Origin: Salvia splendens
Lineage: Eukaryota > Streptophyta > Magnoliopsida > Lamiales > Lamiaceae
Assembly: GCF_004379255.2 (NCBI RefSeq)
Contig: NC_056035.1
Coordinates: 38,940,773 to 39,004,772 of the forward strand
DNA length: 64,000 bases
Reading direction: 5' to 3'
Shown here in pieces: positions 48,396-59,149 of the stretch. Made by a program: the position numbers and the translations under genes. Each line of letters starts with the position of its first letter. Position 1 is the first letter of the stretch. Below the pieces are notes generated by a model, which saw only the letters and a list, made by a program, of their open reading frames with translations, was not told the DNA's origin and ran no database searches.

Positions 48396-48957
48396 CAAGA
48401 GAAACAACAATCTTTCATTCTTTATGGTAACCCACATGCATGCACATATGTTTTACTTCAAAATAATTTATTGCTTTAATTTCTTCAAACATGTATAAAA
48501 ATGAATTTATTTATATAAATTTGTTGGAAATCCCACCAATTTTGACCATATTATCTTTTTGGTCGGCCTTAGAATTTTCATAAATAAATTGAAGTAGCAA
48601 CAATCAAAGATTAATAAATAATTTCATTTTCCATGATTAATAAAGATAAGTATTTTATTAATAGTTATATTCCATAAAACAATGCTCTTGGATAATTTCA
48701 TATTCTCATTCTAATAAAATATTAAAAAATCAATAAAAGTATTATTCAATGAAACTATAATACAAACAATATTAATTGGACCAATATAAATTCATAGCCC
48801 TAAAAAGTTGAATCAACCCATTAATATGCAAGAAAAAATAAAATGACATACTTGATGAATATGAAATTCATAGGAGTATAAAACATTCCAAAATATCAAG
48901 CCCCCAATGGAGTAACTGATGCAAGCACGCCTCTCATTTCTCTCTCTCCGTAAAATG

Positions 48958-49197
48958 TTACAGTACAACTTTCTTGCATCCATTAACCTTAAAATTTTTA
49001 AAATAATAGTCTTTCTCCCTGAAGGAATTCGGATGCGGCCCCTCCTGGAATCCCACCATCCTCTACATCTGTAACGCCGCTCCTCCCCGGCGATAGTGTT
49101 CTTGGTAATTTGTGTAGTGATGGTTGAAATTGGAATCTGAATCTTGAAAATAACCAAAATCTTTTTCTTCATCATGTTGATGTGTTTCTTCTCTCAT
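48958..49197 (-). pseudogene. Unrecognised decayed ORF (80 codons, one internal stop)
   Basis: The minus frame from the ATG at 49197 reads MREETHQHDEEKDFGYFQDS and continues through a Tyr/His/Arg-rich stretch to an in-frame TAG. After the stop the same frame continues with MVGFQEGPHPNSFREKDYYF and ends at 48958. The single stop in an otherwise balanced composition suggests a decayed small gene. I do not recognise the family. Confidence 0.25.
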
Positions 49198-51196
49198 ATC
49201 TTGTTTCGATTTCTACTCTTGGTTGGACTGAGCTTTTGCCCAAGGAGTTTTTGGAAAATGATGCTATGGAAAACTTGAACTGGTATTTGTAGAAGTTTAA
49301 AACTTCAGTGAGAAGCCAATTTCTTTACACTGTATTGGACCATATTTTTGTCCAGTAAAATTTGCCTTTTAATTTAATCAATGCTCTAGCAGCTTTACAA
49401 TTCAACATAACCGAGACTTTGATACTAACCAAAACTTGTTTTATGCATAAAATTAATTTAATATAATATCAATGACGTTAATGAAGTTTCCCGACTCATC
49501 TCACTTTTATAATTATATTTCAAATATTAATTAAGTAGAATTTATATTGACAGATTTTAAAATTGTATTGTTCATGCTAATTTGCCAACATATACACAAT
49601 AAATTAAATAGTTCATTACTTCATAGCATATATTAATTTGCTGCATTTCAGTATTAAACAAACATACAGACCTTTAATGGAATTCATTATAATAATATTA
49701 AAAACATTTAATGGAATTATAAAATAGAATTATCATATTAGAAGACAGGTAAGAGCATTGGAAATATAATTACTGTCAGCTTTTTTTAGATATAAGGAAG
49801 ATTTCGTTTTTGTAAATCAATTAAAATAAGGCTTTTTTATAGCTGCTATTCACAATACATAGGTTCTGTTTTCTATATTGGCATAAAATTTTTTTTGATA
49901 TATGCTTGCAGTTAAAGGAAATAATTATAGTGCATGCTCATAAAAGTACAAGTCAAAGTTTTCATATATTTTATAATGGTTCCGCTAAAACAGTCCTCAA
50001 TGGCAATTTTGTTATTTTTAAGACAACTCTCACTTTATATAATGATATATGATAGATACTTTTATCGTATTTTACAAATGGGTACTTTTTGAGAAAAAAT
50101 TCGGGTAGTTAAATTTGATATATAGTTTCTGTTTAATGAAAAATAAGATGTATATCCAATAGGGCTCATGAAAAAGTCATAAAAAATTCATATTTACTTT
50201 ATCGTATTTTCTTATAAGAAATTCGCAATAAAAAAAAGGCACCGGGTGAAAAATAGTCCCAATTTATTTATTTGAATTTCGCCAACCATGTGCATGTACA
50301 TGTACTTGAATTACTAATATACCCAAACGCATACTTGGAATATCAATAATTAAATTAAATTAAATCAGTTAAAAGATCTCGTCTTAATTATCTTACCAAT
50401 TAAATGAAATTGGAGCACAATCAAACGAGTATTGGAGTTTATTTTTTCTGCAACTGTAAAGTAAAAAATGACAGCTAATGCTTGTAAATCAACGATGATA
50501 GATAATACAGTACTTGAATTTGGAGAAGAAAAGCTGTGGATTAAAACGAAGTAAGTCTCAGTCAACGGCGTCAACAGCATCTGCATGCATGCGATGAACT
50601 TGCATTTGTTGCTCGCTATTTGCATTTGATTTCTGGTAATTTAATCCATAAAAAACTTGAATTTTTTGCTCGATTTCTGACACGTTTTTTTCCTGGTTGG
50701 TATAGAGAGACGGAGTATTTCAATTTCTAATGTGGAAGTTGAAGTTTGCGGAGGGATCGAGCCCTTGGCTGCGCTCTGCAAATCTGGGAGTTCGACTCCA
50801 GCCTCGGCTCGCCCGATGAGCTCGCCAAGATTGAGAAGCTACGCGAGGAGTTTCGTGATCATCGTTTCGAGGAGAAGCATTCTTCCGATCTTCTTCTCAT
50901 GAGACTCCAGGTAATTCAGCGAGGGGCGCAGAATTAGTTTCAGTTGGTGATATTGTCGTACTTTGTTTTGCCTTATTAGTAAAATTCTGATCAAATTTAG
51001 TATTAGTTTGCCAAGGAGAATCGGAGCACTGTAAATTTGCCCCAAGTGAAAGTAGAAGATGTCGAAGACGTCACAGAAGATAAAGTGGTAAATACGTTGA
51101 GAAGGAGCATTGGTTTCCATTCAACTCTGCAGGCTGAAGATGGACATTGGCCAGGAGATTATGGAGGTTCATTGTTTCTTATGCCTGGGCTTGTAA

Positions 51197-53173
51197 GAGC
51201 ATCCGCAGCGGCGGACGTCGGACCTGCGTGCCAGACGTCCGCCATTAGGCGAGCGACCGGCAGACGCGGACGTCGCTTGCGGACACCGGAGTTCTGCGGA
51301 TTTCCGACGACGTCCGTCGAGACATCCGCCATTGCAGGTTCCGGACGGATGTCCCGATTTTTAATTTTTTTAAAAAAACTCTATATATACGACTTGTTTA
51401 ACTTCATTTCAATTGCAACACTTGTTTTAACGAGTTTCTCTCTCAATACTTTCATTTCTTTTGAAGATAAATGGAGCACCACGATAGTGATTCCCCCACC
51501 ACGAGCGAGTCACAAACGCTGACGTTTCCCGTTAGAGTAGAGGGAAACGCCGACGGAAGTGCACCGATGTCCGGGATGATGCCCGGAATGACGCCGATGA
51601 TGCCCCAACCCCAAATGACGGGGATGATGCAGGGGTACTACAATATGTACCCCCCTGCTGTGCAGGGATGGGTGGGATGATGCCTCAAATGCCTAGGTGA
51701 GTGCCGCGATGACAGGGATGATGCCCCAAATGCTCGGGATGATGCAGGGCATGCCTGCCGCTGCGGGGGAGTAGGCAGGGGGTCCCCCAATCACCTGGGG
51801 ACAATGTCATCGCCCCTATATGGATTTATTGTCGAGTGATTCCCCTAAGAGTACTCCTCTAGAGACTCAGTTCACCGGTATCGATACTTTCTCTTTTGAG
51901 GAGTTTTGACTATCTCCGGTCAGGGAGTCTCCCACTGAGATGCAACCGGCGGCAGGGAGGACGCGGAAGCAGGGGAGAGGGCAATGGCACTACCTCGTAC
52001 TCGCGTGCGGGGAACGAGGGTGGGGCGGGGGCCGAGGGGGTGGGCGAGGAAGCCGGCGAGAGAAAGAAGACCATCTGGAGCATAGGGGAGTGCGTCGCGC
52101 TGGCGAAGGCCTGGGTCGGTGTAGTCGAGGATCCCTACGTCGGGGCTAACCAGGACATCGATAGAATGTGGTAGCGTATTAGCCAAAGCTACCTCCAATT
52201 CAAACCGTCAGGTGGGAAGCCTCACGATGGAGAGCAATGCCGGAAACAGTAGGAGCGGCTGAGGAGGCAACTCAGCCGATTTGCCGGCATCTACCAAAAC
52301 AACCTCTGCACGGCATCAAGCGGCATGTCCACCGATGATGTGAAGCTTCTGTCTCACCAGCAGTACCCCGACAGTGAATTAGGTTTCGGGGAATTCAAAT
52401 ATTGGGAGGTCTATCTTGTGGTGCAGACTTCCGCCAAGTTTAGTGCGAGTGTTGAAGCTGGCCAAAGATCAATGCCTCCGGGGAGTACAACAGCAGTGTC
52501 GGTTCCCACTAACTCCCTGACGCCGAGGTAGAGTTCCCGACCCCTCAATCGTCTTCTCGTCGTCGTCGCCTGATTGGGCAAAAGACCGCGATGCGGATGG
52601 CTAGGGGAAGTGCCAGCGAATCCCACGAGGTCCAATCGGCATCTCCGTCCCTGGTCACTCCCGAGCTCAACAATCTCGCCCGTGTGCAGCTAACGCAGAG
52701 CATGCTCGACACCATGGACAAGTGGTATGCAGCGGTTGATCCCTTATACAAGATCATGTTGAAAGATGCCATCGACACTATGAGACGCGATTTGGGGACC
52801 CCATGGATGGCACCCCTGCATGAGAGTAGCGCTGGGACTGGCGGCGGGGACGACGAGGAGTGAGGCGGGGACCACATTTGTCGAAGCTTGAGGTTGTTTT
52901 TTTTAACTTTGTATTTTTTAAATAATTATGTACGTCTTTTGTTTTAAATAAAGTGGTTGCATTTCATCAATTGTTTAATTCCGTAAATTGTTTAATTTGG
53001 TGAATTTGTGAATTTTTATTATTGTGGATGTTCGTCGAGATGTCCGCCATTGTGCTGTGGGATGTCCTTATAACGTGGCAGTGCAGTGGGATGTCCTTAT
53101 GACATGGCAGGAAGTGTTTTTGGGAAGTCCGTCGGGATGTCCGCCGCGGACATCCGTCCCACTATGGATGCTC
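51197..53173 (+). mobile_element. PIF/Harbinger element C in intron 2 of the cyclase pseudogene
   Basis: A 1977-bp element. The left end GAGCATCCGCAGCGGCGGAC pairs with the right end in reverse GAGCATCCATAGTGGGACGG. TAA duplications are at 51194-51196 and 53174-53176. The left TAA is part of the splice donor GTAA of cyclase exon 2. It carries a decayed ORF1 in plus orientation with a TATATATAC core at about 51382-51391 and no transposase. Confidence 0.92.
51471..52863 (+). pseudogene. Decayed Harbinger ORF1 (element C)
   Basis: The start [17 protein letters not shown] is followed by a Met/Gly/Pro-rich segment, a stop at 51678, and then pieces in changing frames. These include a Myb/SANT-like block (RKKTIWSIGECVALAKAW, FKPSGGKPHDGEQCRKQ), a block with SRFAGIYQNNL and FKYWEVYLVVQTSAKF, and an RRRR basic stretch. 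A C-terminal helical region with ARVQLTQSMLDTMDKWY and LKDAIDTMRRDLGTPW precedes an acidic end at 52863. In-frame stops include those at 51906, 52172 and 52248. Confidence 0.8.
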
Positions 53174-53640
53174 TAAGCATTCAATTTCCCCATTTTTCTT
53201 GCTTTCTAGGACTCAGTGTAGCCACATTTTAAAAATTGAATTATGAGATTTGGGGCCAATTGTGCCCCATCTCGTTTTCTGTGTTTAGAGCATCTCCAGT
53301 GGGCGGACATCCCACTCGGACATCCACTAGGACATCCCAAAAACACCTCCTGCCACGTCACTAGGACATCCCACCCCACTGCCACATCACTAGGACATCC
53401 CCTGCATATCCGCCCTTCCCATCGCCCTTCCCACTAGGACATCCCGCAATTAAAAAAATCACAATAATTTAATTTTAACATAAACAAAAAGTACGGGAAA
53501 GCAAAATACGGAAAAATTACGGGAAATACTTGAAAAGGGCAAACATACAAAGTCATAAAACATAAAAAAAAAACAAATTTAGGAAAAAAAGAAAAAATAC
53601 TTAATCATGAAAAAAAAATACATAGTCCAACATCCCCGGC

Positions 53641-54820
53641 TCACTCCGCACTGTCCTCGTCGCCCGTGCCGTCGCCGCTACCAGTGCCGCCCCCGTCGCC
53701 CGTGCCTGGCCCGTCGTCCCCTCCGCTTATCTCGGCGCCATCATCTCCAATGGGTGGCATCCCCAAATCGCGCCGACATCCATCGATGATTTCCTTCAGC
53801 ATCCTCTTGTACGTCGCATCGGTCGCGCCATGCCACCTATGCATGGTCCGGATATAATTTTGGGTTATTTGTGCGCGGGCGAGGCGGTTGAAATCTTCCG
53901 ATTCAGCAGGGGCCCCCGATTCGACCTCGAACGACCCGCTTCCACTGCTGCTTCCCCGACCCCTCCGCTGCGCTGCTTTTTGCCCAACCGGGCGACGACG
54001 ACGGCGAGCGTCTGATTGAGGTAGCGGGGAAACCTCATCGGCTTCTGGGAGCTCGTGCGAACCAGCACTGCTGCTGTATTCACCGGAAGCGTTGATCTTC
54101 GTCCGCTTCCAGCCCGATTCGACACCCCCACAGAACTTTGGGGAATCCTTCACCACGAGAAAGGCCTCCCACTGGTCGAATTGTTTGAACTTCAAGGCTC
54201 TGTCGGGGTACTGAGAAAAGGAACGGCTCCGGACATCCTCCTCGGACATACCGCTGCTTGCCTGGCGGAGGTTGTTTTGGTAGATACCAGCGAATCGACT
54301 AAGCTTAGGCCTCAACCGCTCCCACTGTTTCCGGCACCGTTTCCAAGCCGGTGAACTGAGTCTCCGGAACATAAGTGGAGGGGGTATCCGTAGACAGCGT
54401 AGCCATCACCGGGCGATACACATCGTCCGCTACTGGTTCATGACCCCTGCCACCCCCTCCCCCAGGCATCATCCCGGGCATCATCCCCGGCATCATCCCC
54501 TGCATCATCCCGGGCATCATCCCCGGCATCATCCCCGGCATCATCCCACCCATACCCATCATATTTGGGGTCATGCCCCCCATCCTCATACCCGGCATCA
54601 TCATATTTGGGGTCATACCCCCCATACCACCCATCCAATTGTACATATAAGGGGACATCATCCCACCCATTCCACCCATTCCACCCATTCCACCCATCCC
54701 ACCCATCCCCGACATTCCCGGAACCGTTGACGCACTTCCGCTAACGTTTCCCTCCAGATCTATGGGAAACGCCGGAGTCTGCGACTCGCTCGTGGCCGGG
54801 GAGTTCCTATCGTTCTCCAT
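53641..54820 (-). pseudogene. Harbinger ORF1 with central deletion and frame change (element D)
   Basis: The start MENDRNSPATSESQTPAF resembles element C's ORF1. A long Gly/Met repeat follows and the frame ends at 54305. A second, overlapping frame (from 54372) begins near WKRCRKQWERLRPKLSRF and runs to the acidic end at 53641 without a stop. The Myb-like segment present in element C between these parts is absent. The deletion plus frame change breaks the gene, although the C-terminal half is open for 243 codons. Confidence 0.82.
54466..54711. repeat. Coding microrepeats in element D ORF1
   Basis: A 12-bp unit (GGCATCATCCCC or close) repeats about seven times at 54466-54547, encoding MMPG on the minus strand. 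A 9-bp unit (CACCCATTC) repeats about five times at about 54662-54711, encoding GMG. Confidence 0.85.
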
Positions 54821-57800
54821 TAAGTAGAAATGAAATTTGTAGTAAAAGAAGAGAGAAACTTGTTAACACAAGTGGTGCAAATGAAAAGAAGTTCAACGAG
54901 CCGTATATATAGAATTTAAAAAAAAAAAAAAAAATCAAATATCGGACGTCCGACCGGGACGTCCGACCTTCGCCACAGTGGCGCCCGTCCACCCGCCCTT
55001 CCCGGGAACGTCCGAGGACACCCGACGTCCTCACGGGACGTCCGTATCCGACCTCCGACCTCCCAACGGCGGACGTCCCGTCGCCCTTCCCGGTGTCCGA
55101 CCGGACGTCCTACCGGAGGGGCGCCATAGGAGATGCTCTTACAAGATGAATTAATCCCCAAAATAACTTGAAGAATATTATTGAGATTGTCTGTGTGTGT
55201 GTGTTTTTAAGGTCATTGCACTATCTGTCACTGGGGCATTAAATACAGTTTTTTCAGAAGAGCACAAGCGAGAAGCCCGTCGTTATCTGTATAATCATCA
55301 GGTGAAGACTGGATTTCAACATTTATATTTATGGTATCAATACGTGGAACTATATGTGGTTTACAGCTAAATGTGCATTGCAACAGAACGAAGATGGTGG
55401 ATGGGGTCTGCTGCATATCGAGGGTCCAAGCACCATGTTTGGTTCTGTTCTGAGCTATGTTACATTGAGGTTGCTTGGTGAAGAAGCAGAAGGAGGAGAT
55501 GGATCAATGGAGAAATGTCGGGAATGGATTTTAAGTCACGGTGGCAGTAACATCATGGGGAAAGACGTGGCTCTCAGTTCAGAACTCATCTCTTATATTT
55601 GCTGTTTGATATAAAATGCTCTAAATGCACCATACCTTGTGTATGCACACTCTTGATTTTGTGTTCTTTTCCTTTATTTCTTTACGGTTTAGGTACTTGG
55701 GGCTTTTGAGTGGTCTGGGAACATATTTTCATTTCTTGGAAGAGCTTTTTGATGTCATTGTGTCTTGCACACACATTATTCCGTATATGAAATAGATCAT
55801 TCTATGATCTAAATTTCAGGAAGGATGTGGAATCATTGTCGAATGGTATACCTTCCTATGTCCTATTTATACGGGAAAAGATTCATTGGCCCAATCACAC
55901 CCACAATACCTTCACTTAGGAAGGAACTCTATATAGTTCCATACAGTGAAATAGACTGGGACAGAGCTCGCAATGAATGTGCAAAGGTGAGTTAGAGTCA
56001 CATATAAATTCCTAAAGAGTCATATTGTAGTTTGGAATCACAAAGTCTTAAAAAAATTTTAGAAGAAACTTCATTCTGTGTTTATGGTAAATATAACTGA
56101 TTATGTGTCTTCTGCTACAGGAAGATCTCTACTACCCTCATCCTCTTGTACAGGACATGCTTTGGGCTACCCTTCACAAAGTTGTGATACGATGGCCCGG
56201 GAATAAGTTGAGAGATAAAGCTCTACGAACTGTAATGGAGCACATTCATTACGAGGATGAGAACACAAATTATATATGTTTAGGCCTGTAAACAAGGTAC
56301 ATCTGAAATTGTTTGACATCCAAACCTTTGTAGTTATTTGTGAAGTTTTATTCAAAATTCATAAAAAATGTTGAATCTGGAAAGCAAGTCATTCTAGAAA
56401 AAAAAATATTCACAATGAGTTTGCAGGTGCTAAACATGCTTTGTTGTTGGATGGAAGATCAAAATTCAGAAGCTTTCAAATTGCATCTTCCAAGAATTTA
56501 TGATTATCTATGGATTGCTGAAGACGGCATGAAAATGATGGTTCAGTTCTACTCATATTAACATACTGTCACAACATTTTAGTTTCTGATCCGTTTATGT
56601 TCCATCCATTATGAAATCTTTCTTCTAAAAGCAGAACTAGTTATTATTCAACTTTCATAAGCTTTATTGTTTCAGTGAGTTTTATTTTGTTGAGTCTCTA
56701 TCGTATGAAATCTTACGTTTCAGGGGTACAACGGAAGTCAGTTATGGGACACTGCCTTTGCTCTTCAAGCAATAATTTCAACAAAGCTTGGTGAAGAATT
56801 TGGCCCAGTTTTACGAAAAGCACACACATACTTGATCTTTCCTTTATGCCCATTAATTCTGGTCTCATAGTCCAAATCAATCATCTGACATAGTCCTCAT
56901 TTTCGCCTTTAAAGTTGCTACACGATTGCCCTGGAAACCTAGAGTCTTGGTATCGTCACATTTCCAAAGGTGCCTGGCCATTTTCGACAGGAGACCATGG
57001 ATGGCCGATTTCAGATTGCACTTCTGAGGGTCTGAAAGTTAGTTTGAATCTGAAAATTTTTTTTTTTCTAATTTTTTTTTTAAAGATTCATACTTGTGTA
57101 TGTTTATTGCCGGTAGAACTATCATGATATTATGTTCCTTTTATTCAGACAGTTCTTCTACTGGCGAAGTTACCATCTAAAATTGTTGGTGAGCCACTGG
57201 ATGCAAAGATGCTCTATGATGCTGTGAATGTTATTCTATCTCTACAGGTATCTCTATCTACGGTTGGACTTAATTGGTTTCATAGTTAAATGGAAATGCA
57301 TAGCCAAAAAGGCACTGCTGTGTACAAACTTCTTTTATCTTTATTACATAATTGAAAGGATAAAGAGAAGTGAGTTCAGTTTCCAAAACTTTGTGTGAAA
57401 AATGATGAAATTTAAAGGAACGAGTGGCTGATGCGTTTCTACGTCTCGTGTTATGATCATTTTTGCAGGCTGAGAGAGATCCCACGCCGTTGCATCGTGC
57501 AGCAAAAGTCCTTATAAATTCTCAATGTGAAAATGGGGATTTCCTACAACAGGTAGTTCTGTTAACTATAAATTATTCTTATATTGTTGTGACAAGTTAC
57601 TTTCAGATATCAAATTATTCAATTAAATATAAAAGCGAATTGAAAATCGATTGACTTAATAAGCTATCAATCAAAAAAATAATTGAATGAAAGAAAGATA
57701 GAATTGGTAAAAATTAAGGACTCATTAATTTTATACTCCACTAATTTGCTTAAAAACCAAAATTCATTTTGTCCATTTTTTTTTCTACAACTTAATTCAT

Positions 57801-59063
57801 ATATATATATATATATATAATAATTATTATTATATTTATTTATGAAATAATATTGTAATATTATGTATATATAATTAATTTATTGATAATATCAAAATAT
57901 GATATTATGCTTTTAATATTGAGATACTCTTCTTTGAAAAATATTAGAATAATGTTTTTATTAGTTCTAATATTTATAAGTTATTTAAATATTATGATTA
58001 AATGTATTTTAAACCAATAATTAGTTAAAATTAAAATTTTAGGTAATAATTAACAGTATTTATCCAATTATGGGCATATTAAATAATTGGTGCTGCTTAA
58101 ATTTTCATTATTAATGCATGTCTTTAATTACGATAAATTCTGTTATTATAATTAAATTGTAGTGGTAGTAGTAATAGATTAAAATCATAAAACTATTTTT
58201 CGTAATTCTCATTTGGGATTAATTCAGTTAATATAAGTTCAAATTGATTGTAGCATAATTCAATAAAGAATAGTAGATTGAAAAAAGAAAATTTGTTTTA
58301 TCAATAATTTAATTATATATACATAATATTATAATATTATTCTACATAAGTATTTTATATTTGAGGGTATATTAGTCTTTAAAAAATTGTTACTCTCTAG
58401 ATGCATAAATTTTAACAATTTGGCATTAACTATACAGAATTTTAATAATTTTTTAATATTATGGCTGGCCATATCATTTAGCACCACTCTAAATTTAAAT
58501 CATGCATAACAAACTCTCATTATTTGATATACGTAGCTCTGATTCATGCCACGGCCCACCAAGGTACGACGGTATGCTTTCGGCTAATTCATATATCGTA
58601 TTTGGCGGCACACATGTTTCAATTGGTGTGTTACTATGAATTCAATCAATTCATAACATATCAAACAGTGAGTGAAGTCGCATGTAGGTTTGGTATACAT
58701 AATGAATTCGGTCAATTCACACCAGCACATCAAACATGACACTTAGTACCGAGAACAATCGCGCTTATATTTAGTATGTATATTGGGTGCTCAGTTTTCT
58801 ATTTACAGGTCAAGAGTTGAATCCAGACAAGCTTACAATAACATGTGTAGATGCCGTACTCATAGTGTCAGCGAATCGAGGGTCCGAGAGACCGTGTGAC
58901 ACTACGAGAGTGGCGATTGTGACACTGCGAGAGCGGCGAATCGGGTGCGGCAATTTAGATAATAACACTATGCAACCTCACATGGGTTTCTCATATTGAG
59001 AATGCAAATAAGAAGTACAAATTTGACCGAAAGACAATTTTGTCTAAGTTGACGAGTAATATT

Positions 59064-59149
59064 ATTGATTTGTCATTTTTGCTAGTTGGTTTTGCCTCTT
59101 TATTTTATTGATTTGTTATTTTTGCTAGTTGGTTTTGCCTCTTTATTTT
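59064..59149. repeat. 43-bp tandem duplication
   Basis: Copies at 59064-59106 and 59107-59149 start ATTGATTTGT and differ at one base (C/T), so the duplication is recent. Confidence 0.9.

Larger units (their letters stand above)
46737..50729. other. Repeat-rich spacer before the triterpene-cyclase locus
   Basis: Contains a probable promoter of the TruA-like gene, a Stowaway-type element (47693-47907), a tandem duplication (48054-48395) and one decayed ORF (48958-49197). A short palindromic word CCGTGCTATGCACGG near 47019-47033, flanked by a wider ACCCGTGC/GCACGGGT pair, is of a kind often seen at repeat ends in plants. A degenerate Stowaway-like stretch starts near 47341. Confidence 0.55.
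53288..55138 (-). mobile_element. PIF/Harbinger element D in intron 2 of the cyclase pseudogene
   Basis: An 1851-bp element. The left end GAGCATCTCCAGTGGGCGG pairs with the right end in reverse GAGCATCTCCTATGGCGCC. TTA duplications are at 53285-53287 and 55139-55141. The left subterminal region repeats ACTAGGACATCCC about five times, and the right one (about 54945-55110) repeats palindromic GGACGTCC words. It carries a damaged ORF1 on the minus strand and no transposase. It lies 114 bp from element C and is oriented the other way. Confidence 0.92.
50730..57552 (+). pseudogene. Oxidosqualene cyclase pseudogene (copy 1)
   Basis: Twelve exon-like blocks are homologous to plant oxidosqualene cyclases, which fold 2,3-oxidosqualene into triterpenes or sterols: 50730-50910, 51007-51192, 55212-55301, 55387-55576, 55693-55720, 55820-55986, 56121-56296, 56427-56540, 56724-56836, 56915-57037, 57149-57247, 57469-57552. 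Damage is extensive. Exon 1 lacks about 20 bp after LRS relative to copy 2, which shifts the frame. Exon 4 has a non-triplet deletion near 55550, exon 5 is cut short, and exon 7 has lost a short in-frame block and one base near 56285. Exons for roughly 160-200 residues between ILSLQ and AERDPTPL, and the final exon, were not found. The MWCHCR motif reads MWNHCR, and the catalytic DCTAE region reads DCTSE. Intron 2 is swollen to 4 kb by two Harbinger elements. It is not expected to make an active enzyme. Confidence 0.93.

Noticed and set aside
50730..50940. Frame break in cyclase copy 1 as a sequencing error
   Set aside because: The exon 1 loss is about 20 bp, and several other independent breaks plus missing exons occur further on.
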